Shown piece by piece: positions 1-5,758 of a DNA stretch of 5,758 nucleotides. Numbering within the stretch: position 1 is the stretch's first letter; the number at the start of each line of letters is the position of its first letter. Source of the DNA: JBLIDK01 sp047632595 (GTDB lineage Bacteria > Bacteroidota > Bacteroidia > Sphingobacteriales > Sphingobacteriaceae); the NCBI GenBank assembly GCA_047632595.1, contig JBLIDK010000083.1, positions 1 to 5,758 on the forward strand, read 5' to 3'. The notes under the pieces were generated by a model, which ran no database searches, was not told the DNA's origin, and saw only the letters and a program-made list of their open reading frames with translations. A program made the translations under genes and the position numbers.

Positions 1-710
1 TAGTAGGTGTTGATATTGTTGATGAAATGATTGATGTTTGTGCTGAAAACTTAGAAGAAGCAGAAAAACAAAACCCTTGGTTTAAAAAGGAATTTGTAAC
101 CTTAGCAAAAGGAACGGCTTTGTCTTTGCCAGTTGAAGACTCATCAATTGACGTTGCAGCTCAAAACTGCTTGTTCAATATCTTTACAAAAGCAGATTTA
201 GTAATTGCATTAAAGGAAATTTACAGAGTGTTAAAGCCTGGTGGAAGATTAGTTCTTTCTGATCCTACTTGTGAGCAAAAGATGCCTGAGAATTTAGAAA
301 ACGACGAAAGATTAAGAGCTCTTTGCTTATCTGGTGCTTTGCCAATGCAAGAGTACATTGATATGATCACTGAGGTTGGGTTTGGAACTGTTGAGGTGCG
401 TGCTAAGCGTCCTTACAGAGTTTTAAGTCCAAACTTATACGATACAGATGAAAACATTTTTATTGAAAGTGTTGAAGTTTGTGCTATCAAAGACCCAATG
501 CCAAAAGACGGACCTTGTGTGTTTACAGGTAGAACAGCCACGTATTATGGTAATGAAGAATATTTTGATGACCATGGTGGACATGTTTTAATGCAAAACC
601 AACCTATAGCTGTGTGTGATAAGACTGCAAATAATTTGAAAGCTCTAAATAATGAGTACATCTATATAACTGAAAGCACCAATTATTACGATGGTGGTGG
701 ATGTTGCTAA
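1..710 (+). CDS. arsM: Arsenite S-adenosylmethionine methyltransferase ArsM, arsenosugar-type (5' end missing)
   Basis: A cytoplasmic SAM-dependent enzyme of this family methylates As(III), either for detoxification or as the first step toward arsenosugars. The frame is open from the window edge (codon phase begins at nt 3, reading VGVDIVDEM), so the ATG at nt 27 is internal and the N-terminus, including the glycine-rich SAM motif I, is missing. Counting the Val at nt 3 as residue 1, 235 residues are visible. GVD (2-4) is the acidic end of the SAM-binding strand, QNCLFNIF (54-61) and LKPGGRLVLSDP (77-88) are class I methyltransferase motifs, and LCLSGAL holds Cys108. The C-terminal domain has GPCVFTGR with Cys172; from family knowledge Cys108 and Cys172 align with the As(III)-binding thiolates of characterised ArsM enzymes. 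The YYDGGGCC ending matches what I recall of the arsenosugar-associated subgroup. Nine cysteines are visible. A strong terminator follows, so no arsS partner is co-transcribed downstream; it may lie upstream. Confidence 0.88.
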   Translation, partial: VGVDIVDEMIDVCAENLEEAEKQNPWFKKEFVTLAKGTALSLPVEDSSIDVAAQNCLFNIFTKADLVIALKEIYRVLKPGGRLVLSDPTCEQKMPENLENDERLRALCLSGALPMQEYIDMITEVGFGTVEVRAKRPYRVLSPNLYDTDENIFIESVEVCAIKDPMPKDGPCVFTGRTATYYGNEEYFDDHGGHVLMQNQPIAVCDKTANNLKALNNEYIYITESTNYYDGGGCC

Positions 711-737
711 GTTCTTAGCACAAAAAATTAAAGACAT

Positions 738-801
738 TATTCATGGCTGAATAATTATTGAAGAGGTTATTTCCGTAAGGGAATGCCTCTTTTTTTGTTT
801 C
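738..801 (+). repeat. 64-bp intergenic direct repeat, left copy
   Basis: This sequence recurs at 2385-2448 in the same orientation with only three differences: C747/T2394, G775/T2422 and G797/A2444. It starts 27 nt after the arsM stop. In order it contains a TATTCA-TGGC-TGAATA hairpin (8 bp here if 736-743 pairs with 748-755), the 10-bp palindrome AATAATTATT (750-759), and a terminator hairpin ending in seven T. Identity covers the spacer segments as well as the stems, so common descent is more likely than two terminators that happen to look alike. Sequence outside the repeat is not similar. Confidence 0.93.
761..796 (+). terminator. Intrinsic terminator after arsM
   Basis: AAGAGG (761-766) pairs with CCTCTT (786-791). 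After a small asymmetric bulge, ATTTCC (769-774) pairs with GGGAAT (779-784), including one G-U pair. The loop is GTAA, a GNRA-type tetraloop closed by C-G. A run of seven T (790-796) follows. Geometry and position, about 50 nt after the arsM stop and before the next plus-strand gene, fit a strong Rho-independent terminator. It is part of the repeated 64-bp element. Confidence 0.88.
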
Positions 802-807
802 TTAAAA

Positions 808-838
808 TTGAAACCTTTTTCACTAATCAATAAAACTG
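808..838 (+). promoter_or_regulatory. Possible Bacteroidota-type promoter for the propeller gene
   Basis: TTG at 808-810 is followed after 20 nt by TAAAACTG (831-838), which matches six of eight positions of the Bacteroidota -7 element TAnnTTTG. It lies just after the terminator and about 28 nt before the ATG at 866, where a promoter is needed because the terminator separates this gene from arsM. The match is imperfect and the region is AT-rich, so chance resemblance is quite possible. No Shine-Dalgarno sequence is visible before the ATG; the leader is A/T-rich, as is common in this phylum. Confidence 0.28.
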
Positions 839-865
839 TATATTAGTAATTATAAAAATATTTAA

Positions 866-2377
866 ATGTATTTCAGATTCATACTTACTAGTATTCTGTG
901 CCTTATAATTTTTTCTATTACAGCCCAGGATCGATTTATGGCTGAGCTTGACATATCCTCCCAAAGTTTTGCGGTAACAGAAGGTGAGAATGGCCAATAT
1001 ATCATTGCTAATAATTTTCATCCAACGCAAGGTGGTTATAATACTCGTACTACTTTTTTAAATGGATTGGGCATAATTCAAAAGAATTTAGCACATAATA
1101 CCTGTGAACAAGAAGGTACGAGTGGCGTACTCGCTTTCGATAATAAAATATTGGAAATGTACAATAAGGATTGTGACGTTTTTGGCGGAGCAATAAAACA
1201 ATATGATTTAGAGGGCAATTTGGATTATGATATATTTATTGATCCTAAGTCAGATCGACTATTTTTATATGATTTAATTAGGTCTGATAAAACCTTTCAG
1301 GTAGTTGGTTCTATAAAAATACCTAACAATGCTGTGATTATTAGTTTTGATTTTGGCGGGAATGAATTATGGCGCAGGGAACTAAATTTTGGTGGGGTCA
1401 AAACAGATGTGTTTATGTCTGTGTCCAAAACAAAAACTGGGGGTTTTTTAGTTTCAGGTCGTACTTTTGATAGAGAAGATGGTGATTGGGATATGTGCTT
1501 TGCAAAGCTGGATTTCGAAGGCAATATTATCTGGGAAAAAACCATGGATTTAGAAGAATATAAAGATTCAGAAGAAACTGCTGAATCTATTGTGGAACTG
1601 GATAACGGCAACATTGCAATAGGTGTGGTTTTTGGTCATAGGTTTAATGTAGATAGCCTGGGTCTTAGAAGTGATCGGTTTGGCTTACTAATATTGGATT
1701 CTATGGGTACTAAAATATCTTTTAATACGTATTTTGAAGATATGTATAGAACGTATTTGTACGATATGGTTTTAGTTAAAAATTCCAATGAAATGGTATT
1801 TATGGTAAACATGAATTCGGATCGAAATTTTGCAACTGAGAATCAAATTCTTAAATTATTAAAGATAAATCAAGAAGGAGAAATTGTGTGGGAGAGAGAT
1901 TTGGGGGATACTGAAAACATTTCTCGTATAGGTCTTGTATTATCTGAAACTTCAGACAAAGGATTTTTAATTGGTGGGCATTGGCTTGAGTTTAATGAGA
2001 AGGAAGAGCGTATTGGTCCTCAATACGTATTAGCCATTAAAACGGATAACTGTGGTTGTTTAGTGCCAAATTGTGACCCTAATTGTAAAACTATAATAGC
2101 TGAGGTAGATAGTGAACTAGCCACTATTACCCAAATTTCCGATCCCTATCCCAATCCAACAAAAAATATTATAAATATTAACTATAGTCTTAGCAAAAAT
2201 GATGTAGTCAGAGTGGCCTTCACAAATTATTTAGGTCATTTGGTAAATGACTATACTGTTTCAGAAACAGGAACCGTAACATATGATTTTAGTCAACAAG
2301 CCAAAGGAATGTATGTCTATACCATTAAAGACTTAAGTAATACTGTAATAAAATCAGGTAAATTAGTAATAAACTAA
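866..2377 (+). CDS. Secreted beta-propeller-like protein with T9SS type A C-terminal sorting domain
   Basis: A 503-residue exported protein of unknown specific function. Residues 1-20 form a signal peptide: a short basic start, a hydrophobic core, and likely cleavage after SITA before Gln21. The body repeats a strand pattern of the type (hydrophobic)4-D-x-x-G-N-x-x-W near residues 109, 156, 212, 272, 331 and, less clearly, 63 and 387. Each is followed by segments such as TGGFLVSG, DNGNIAIG and DKGFLIGG. The spacing of 46-60 residues suggests six or seven propeller blades. A Cys-rich linker, CGCLVPNCDPNC (396-407), precedes a T9SS sorting domain (about 426-503) with the signatures DPYPNPTKNIININ, a central FTNYLGHLV strand, KGMYVYTI, and terminal SGKLVIN. 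Such domains direct export across the outer membrane by the Por/T9SS machinery, after which they are usually cleaved. The chosen ATG gives an intact signal peptide. The gene sits alone between two copies of a 64-bp repeat. Substrate or ligand cannot be inferred. Confidence 0.85.
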   Translation: MYFRFILTSILCLIIFSITAQDRFMAELDISSQSFAVTEGENGQYIIANNFHPTQGGYNTRTTFLNGLGIIQKNLAHNTCEQEGTSGVLAFDNKILEMYNKDCDVFGGAIKQYDLEGNLDYDIFIDPKSDRLFLYDLIRSDKTFQVVGSIKIPNNAVIISFDFGGNELWRRELNFGGVKTDVFMSVSKTKTGGFLVSGRTFDREDGDWDMCFAKLDFEGNIIWEKTMDLEEYKDSEETAESIVELDNGNIAIGVVFGHRFNVDSLGLRSDRFGLLILDSMGTKISFNTYFEDMYRTYLYDMVLVKNSNEMVFMVNMNSDRNFATENQILKLLKINQEGEIVWERDLGDTENISRIGLVLSETSDKGFLIGGHWLEFNEKEERIGPQYVLAIKTDNCGCLVPNCDPNCKTIIAEVDSELATITQISDPYPNPTKNIININYSLSKNDVVRVAFTNYLGHLVNDYTVSETGTVTYDFSQQAKGMYVYTIKDLSNTVIKSGKLVIN

Positions 2378-2384
2378 TAATAAG

Positions 2385-2448
2385 TATTCATGGTTGAATA
2401 ATTATTGAAGAGGTTATTTCCTTAAGGGAATGCCTCTTTTTTTATTTC
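2385..2448 (+). repeat. 64-bp intergenic direct repeat, right copy
   Basis: Same orientation and 61 of 64 positions identical to 738-801, offset by exactly 1647 nt with no gaps. It begins 7 nt after the stop codon of the propeller gene. Its right end overlaps the last codons of the convergent mltG: the mltG stop (TAA on the minus strand, 2444-2442) lies within the T-run edge of the repeat, and A2444, one of the three variant positions, creates it. The small upstream hairpin is weaker here (6 bp, TATTCA/TGAATA) than in the left copy. Confidence 0.93.
2408..2443 (+). terminator. Intrinsic terminator after the propeller gene, possibly bidirectional
   Basis: The stem is the same as in the left copy: AAGAGG (2408-2413) with CCTCTT (2433-2438), and ATTTCC (2416-2421) with GGGAAT (2426-2431). 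The loop is TTAA rather than GTAA, and seven T (2437-2443) follow. It lies between convergent genes. Read from the minus strand, the hairpin follows the mltG stop directly but the trailing sequence (CAATAATTATT) is only moderately T-rich, so termination of the minus-strand operon here is plausible but weaker than for the plus strand. Confidence 0.87.
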
Positions 2449-3479
2449 ATGATTTTCCTATCATTCAATGCTTTTCTGAACTTATTTGCATTTTGCTTAT
2501 GCTCAGAAAAAGACTCTGCAAAGGCATGATAGCCACTAAAGTCATCTTTAGCGCACATAAACAAATAGTCATGATCTTCTTTGTTTAATACAGCGTTAAT
2601 TGCTTGTACGCTTGGCAAATAAATTGGGCCAGGTGGTAGTCCATTGTTTTTGTAGGTGTTATACGGACTGTCTTTTCGTAAATGAATATTAAGTACTCGT
2701 TTAATATTAAAATCACCTACAGAAAACACAACGGTTGGGTCTGCCTCTAATTTTCTTCCTTGATCTAATCTATTCCAATATAAGCCAGCAATTCGAGGCA
2801 TTTCATCGTCTTTTGCCGTTTCTAAATCAACTATTGAGGCTAAAATGCTTACTTCAATTGGATTCAAATTCAGTTTTTGGGCTTTTGCCAAACGATCTTT
2901 ATTCCAAAAAACATCGTATTCTTTTTTCATTTTACTAATAAAATCAGGAGCACTTGTTGTCCAATAAAACTCATAAGTATTAGGAACAAACATGCACAAG
3001 AAGGTTTCCTTATTAAAGCCATATGAATGAGCAACACTATCACTTTGAAGTAAATTAAGAATGGTTAATGAGTCAAATACTAATTGCTTGGATATGGCCC
3101 CAGCTAAATCGTCTATTTTACGAAGATTATTGAATGTTATTCTTACCGGATCTTGATTTCCACTACGTAGTTTTGCTATTAGCTGTTTGTTTGAAATACT
3201 GCTTTTAAGCGCATATCGACCCGGCTTAACGGCATTGGTGTAGTTCATTACTCGTGCAGCCCAATCGAAGGTGTTCTTGTTTTCTAACACTCCTTTTACC
3301 GCTAGTTGTTGAACTACATCTCGGTAACTATTTTCTGGATAAATCTCTATATAAACGGGCTCTGTTACATCAATGTTTTTAATCCAAAAAGTTTGATAAA
3401 AATTATAACAAACAATAGCGAATACAGCCGTTAATACAATAAGAACTACTGTTAATATTTTTCTGAATCTTCTTAACAT
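2442..3479 (-). CDS. mltG: Endolytic murein transglycosylase MltG (YceG-like)
   Basis: MltG is an inner-membrane lytic transglycosylase that cuts nascent peptidoglycan strands within the chain, setting glycan length or releasing new strands. The 345-residue product is full length for the family. It has a basic N-terminus and one membrane segment (about 8-28), so the catalytic part faces the periplasm. A LysM-like region follows (about 42-108), with YPENSYRDVVQQLA and KPGRYAL. The YceG catalytic domain covers about 110-340: ASIVDLET carries Glu220, which aligns with the catalytic Glu218 of E. coli MltG, followed by GLYWNRL (232-238), LEADPTV (244-250), SPYNTY (271-276) and GLPPGPI (280-286). 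The first acidic residue of the usual IVEKET motif is Asp218 here, a conservative change. The ATG lies 2 nt after the stop of the upstream cytochrome gene with no clear Shine-Dalgarno site, so translational coupling is likely. Its stop codon lies inside the right 64-bp repeat. Confidence 0.95.
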   Translation of the reverse strand: MLRRFRKILTVVLIVLTAVFAIVCYNFYQTFWIKNIDVTEPVYIEIYPENSYRDVVQQLAVKGVLENKNTFDWAARVMNYTNAVKPGRYALKSSISNKQLIAKLRSGNQDPVRITFNNLRKIDDLAGAISKQLVFDSLTILNLLQSDSVAHSYGFNKETFLCMFVPNTYEFYWTTSAPDFISKMKKEYDVFWNKDRLAKAQKLNLNPIEVSILASIVDLETAKDDEMPRIAGLYWNRLDQGRKLEADPTVVFSVGDFNIKRVLNIHLRKDSPYNTYKNNGLPPGPIYLPSVQAINAVLNKEDHDYLFMCAKDDFSGYHAFAESFSEHKQNANKFRKALNDRKIMK

Positions 3480-3481
3480 AA

Positions 3482-5485
3482 TTAACTGCTTTGAGCGATA
3501 AGTCTTTTTCTTAATTGTTTAGCTTCATTATTACTTGGTTGATGAAGCAAAAGTGTGTCCAATACCGAAATTGCATTTTTCAATTGATTTTGCTGCATAA
3601 ATACGGTACATAAATTAAAGTAGGCTAGAGCATAATCAGGGTCTAAGTCAATGGCTTTGTTAAAGTACGTTTTTGCTTCTGCATATCGTCGTTCTAGTAG
3701 AGCCAGGTATCCCAAGTTGTTTATTGCCTGATCAAAAAGCGGATTTTCAGAATAAATAAACTCAAAGACCTTTTTTGCATGCTGAAATTCATTTAACTGA
3801 ACCAAGGTCGTTCCTAATTTATTCTGAAATTTTAAATTGTATTTTTTCACTGCTACTGCCTTTGTCAACCATTTTTTCGCTTGAGAAAACTTTCCACCTT
3901 GGTAATAGGCTTCCCCAAGTCGGTAGTAGGTCCAACTTTCGCCTTTTAGTTTTTCTATATCTTTTTCTAAAGCTATAAGTTTCTGATATTCCGCTTTGAA
4001 AAAATAAAGTCGGACTTGTTCTCTAGTTTTTATTGGTGATTCTTTTATAAGTGATAAATAATAGGCGGCAGAGTCTAGAAAAATTGGATTTTGTTCAAAT
4101 TCTTCATATTGATTTAAATAAGCTTGAAGCATTAATTCATTGCTTACATTTTTATTATTGATGGCTTCTAAGCCTACAAATGCTTCTTTATTGCTTTGGG
4201 TTTTTTCCCTTCCGGGGATTTGAATTTTATGATCTGTAATGGATACATGTGGTATATCAAGTGCCGAAGATTTTGGCATGTGGCATGACACGCAGTTGTT
4301 GCTTACCAACATTCGCTTTTCTTCACTTTCTGTACATGAAACCAATAGTGAATTTTTTCTTTTTAAAGCAGGGTCTTCATGACAAGAAATACAAGCATTA
4401 TTGAATTGGGTACTTGCTGTAACTTTAACACTTTTATGAGGGTTATGGCACGAAATGCAAGTCAATGAACTAACTGTTTCACTTTCAAAAGTGGCATTTT
4501 CATACTTTCGCCGTTGAACTTGAATACTTTGCTCTTCGCTAACTATAAAACACTTACTTGCTTTAATTCTATCTGCATGTGAAGCCATAATAAAATCATC
4601 GTTGTTTTTATATCTTGGAATAAATACGGTCATAAAGTCTTCTAAATTCATTCCTGGCCTAAAGTCATAAAAGGTTTTACCCTCAGTAAGAACAGTATTT
4701 CCTTGTAAATGGCAACGCTGACAAATATCTGTTTGAAGCTTATAGGGCAGTTTTTTAGGGTTTACAATCGAGAAATCAATAAGTTTAGACGTATCAACTG
4801 ATATTCCCTGCATTTTGTTTGCTACATGCAGCTCTCCAGGGCCATGACAACGTTCGCAATCTATTCCTTTTGGGATAGAGGCATACTTGTTTTCTGAGCC
4901 AACAATTGGAGTAGGGAAACTATTATGGCAAGTAAGACATTGAGATTTTATCGTACGACTAAATCGTGTGTTTTTACCATTCTCGAATCCCGGAGGTAAA
5001 TCCCATAACTTATTTTGAGTGTAAAAAGTTATGGGCATTTGATAGAGGTAACCATTCACTTCCATCAAGTGGGAATTGGTGTGTTGTCCTGAGCCAATTA
5101 TGTAGTCTACTTGTTCAATTCTACTGTGAATAGTATCTCTTCCATTTAAACGATATTCCTTTATTTTCAATAATTCCTTATCCCAAAAAGGCTTGTAATA
5201 AAAATTGGAGAAACTATCGTAAACAGCAGGGTGATTGGTAAATTCAGCTGAACTTTTATCTCTGCTAGCCACATCCATCGATTGCCCCATACCTGTTTCA
5301 ATAAAGGTATTGTGCACATCGCTATGGCACTTAATACACGTTTCCATGCCTACGTAATCTACAGTGTCGTGGTGGTTTTGATAATAAACCGCTGAGGAAT
5401 CTTGATTGCCGCTACATTGCCATTGCAGAAATACAATAACAACCAATATAATAGATAAGTAAATGTAGCTTTTCAAATGAGACAT
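3482..5485 (-). CDS. Seven-haem cytochrome c with C-terminal TPR domain
   Basis: An exported electron-transfer protein, 667 residues. Residues 7-20 are strongly hydrophobic and act as signal peptide or membrane anchor; Cys24 (LQWQC-SGN) could be lipidated, but the lipobox is poor. Seven CXXCH c-haem sites follow: Cys50 CIKCH, Cys183 CLTCH, Cys210 CERCH, Cys255 CQRCH, Cys343 CISCH, Cys365 CISCH and Cys398 CVSCHMPKS. Conserved surroundings include GSGQHTNSHL (131-140), WDLPPGFE (161-168), SHADRIKASKCF (302-313) and DIPHVSITDH (410-419), which I recognise from cytochrome c554-like/TPR fusion proteins. No CXXCK site is present, so it is not a canonical NrfA nitrite reductase. Four TPRs run in exact 34-residue steps at about 518-551, 552-584, 585-618 and 619-652, giving a protein-binding surface. 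The start overlaps the upstream stop by one base (TAATG); AAAAGG lies only 2 nt before the ATG, too close for a normal ribosome site, so reinitiation is likely. Redox partner and substrate are unknown. Confidence 0.9.
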   Translation of the reverse strand: MSHLKSYIYLSIILVVIVFLQWQCSGNQDSSAVYYQNHHDTVDYVGMETCIKCHSDVHNTFIETGMGQSMDVASRDKSSAEFTNHPAVYDSFSNFYYKPFWDKELLKIKEYRLNGRDTIHSRIEQVDYIIGSGQHTNSHLMEVNGYLYQMPITFYTQNKLWDLPPGFENGKNTRFSRTIKSQCLTCHNSFPTPIVGSENKYASIPKGIDCERCHGPGELHVANKMQGISVDTSKLIDFSIVNPKKLPYKLQTDICQRCHLQGNTVLTEGKTFYDFRPGMNLEDFMTVFIPRYKNNDDFIMASHADRIKASKCFIVSEEQSIQVQRRKYENATFESETVSSLTCISCHNPHKSVKVTASTQFNNACISCHEDPALKRKNSLLVSCTESEEKRMLVSNNCVSCHMPKSSALDIPHVSITDHKIQIPGREKTQSNKEAFVGLEAINNKNVSNELMLQAYLNQYEEFEQNPIFLDSAAYYLSLIKESPIKTREQVRLYFFKAEYQKLIALEKDIEKLKGESWTYYRLGEAYYQGGKFSQAKKWLTKAVAVKKYNLKFQNKLGTTLVQLNEFQHAKKVFEFIYSENPLFDQAINNLGYLALLERRYAEAKTYFNKAIDLDPDYALAYFNLCTVFMQQNQLKNAISVLDTLLLHQPSNNEAKQLRKRLIAQSS

Positions 5486-5758
5486 TACCTTTTAATAAAG
5501 GTAGAAGAAATCAATTGATCCTCTTCAGTTATACCTTTTACAAAATAAAGGCCTGTTTCCAATGAGTTGACATTTACTTTTGAAGTAAATTTTTCTTGAA
5601 TGACCAATTGGCCTAGGCTATTATAAATTTCAAGTTCTGCTACTATTTTTGAAAAGTTTAAAAGGTCTTTTACAGGATTTGGAAACAACTTGAATTGTTC
5701 ACTATTTTGATTGGGAATGCCTGCAATTGGACCATCTCCTTCAATAACAAGCCTTATC
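5485..5758 (-). CDS. T9SS cargo protein, C-terminal sorting domain only (5' end outside window)
   Basis: The frame is open to the right edge of the window, so this is the last 90 or so residues of a larger exported protein transcribed leftward. The visible end begins IRLVIEGDGPIAGIPNQ, and then shows a type A Por/T9SS sorting domain: FKLFPNPVKDLLNF, the strand LEIYNSLGQLVIQ, the turn LETGLYFVKG, and the terminal STFIKR. An apparent start at 5688 would be a TTG inside the domain core and would leave no export signal, so I reject it as the real start. Family knowledge implies secretion across the outer membrane and surface attachment or release. The catalytic or binding part is not visible. Its stop overlaps the start of the multihaem cytochrome gene, which suggests the two are made together. 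Alternative: any T9SS-dependent adhesin or enzyme. Confidence 0.88.
   Translation of the reverse strand, partial: IRLVIEGDGPIAGIPNQNSEQFKLFPNPVKDLLNFSKIVAELEIYNSLGQLVIQEKFTSKVNVNSLETGLYFVKGITEEDQLISSTFIKR

Noticed and set aside
738..801. Integron attC sites flanking a gene cassette
   Set aside because: The size and the bracketing of one gene fit, but I cannot find the RYYYAAC / GTTRRRY core sites, the structure is an ordinary terminator with a T-run, and no integrase is visible.
827..1030. Minus-strand open frame of 67 codons
   Set aside because: It overlaps the promoter region and signal-peptide end of the plus-strand gene, has no recognisable domain and an unlikely composition; it is a shadow.
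1297..1614. Minus-strand open frame of 105 codons, Ser/Lys/Pro-rich
   Set aside because: It lies wholly inside the propeller gene on the opposite strand; its Ser-rich composition is what an antisense reading of that gene would give.
738..2448. Insertion sequence or transposon with terminal repeats
   Set aside because: The repeats are direct rather than inverted, the enclosed gene encodes a T9SS-exported protein and not a transposase, and I see no target-site duplication.
2735..2938. Plus-strand open frame antisense to mltG
   Set aside because: It lies inside the conserved catalytic region of mltG, with no domain or plausible start context.
3775..3978. Plus-strand open frame antisense to the TPR region
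   Set aside because: It lies fully within the TPR-coding part of the cytochrome gene and shows no independent coding features.
3482..5485. Pentahaem nitrite reductase NrfA or octahaem reductase
   Set aside because: Seven CXXCH sites, no CXXCK active-site haem motif, and a TPR tail do not fit those families.
5411..5485. Clear lipoprotein signal on the cytochrome
   Set aside because: Cys24 follows a hydrophobic segment, but residues before it (Q-W-Q) do not match a normal lipobox; kept only as a possibility.
5485..5688. Independent small gene of 67 codons starting at TTG 5688
   Set aside because: The frame continues open to the window edge, and the sorting-domain motif (FKLFPNPVKDLL) straddles the proposed start, so this is the end of a longer gene.

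Overview
The window looks like chromosomal DNA of a low-GC member of the Bacteroidota. Two genes end in type IX secretion (T9SS, Por) C-terminal sorting domains, the one candidate promoter resembles the TTG / TAnnTTTG type of that phylum, clear Shine-Dalgarno sites are absent, and the methyltransferase at the left edge looks like the arsenosugar-type ArsM found in marine bacteria. I cannot name a genus.

Layout. (1) Positions 1-710, plus strand: the C-terminal two thirds or so of an ArsM-like arsenite methyltransferase, followed by a strong hairpin terminator. (2) Positions 866-2377, plus strand: a complete secreted protein with a signal peptide, a probable beta-propeller body, a short Cys-rich linker and a T9SS sorting domain. 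(3) Positions 5758 down to 2442, minus strand: a tightly packed run of three genes, transcribed toward gene 2. These are the end of a T9SS cargo protein, a seven-haem cytochrome c with C-terminal TPRs, and the endolytic murein transglycosylase MltG. The first two overlap by one base (TAATG) and the second and third are 2 nt apart, so they are very likely one transcription unit.

How the genes fit together. The minus-strand unit is entirely cell-envelope related: a surface or secreted protein, a periplasmic or membrane-anchored electron-transfer protein, and a peptidoglycan-cleaving enzyme. A functional link between the first two is plausible but unproven; mltG may simply be a housekeeping passenger. 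The arsM fragment and the propeller gene are separate plus-strand units, each closed by its own terminator.

The most unusual feature is a 64-bp direct repeat, 61 of 64 positions identical, at 738-801 and 2385-2448. Each copy carries a small AT-rich hairpin, a palindrome and a full intrinsic terminator. The two copies bracket the propeller gene exactly, giving a 1647-bp repeat-plus-gene unit, and the right copy also supplies the stop codon of mltG. Apart from this I see no RNA gene, CRISPR array, transposase or clear novel system. No stretch longer than 300 bases lacks a gene; the only sizeable gap (711-865) holds the first repeat and a weak promoter candidate.
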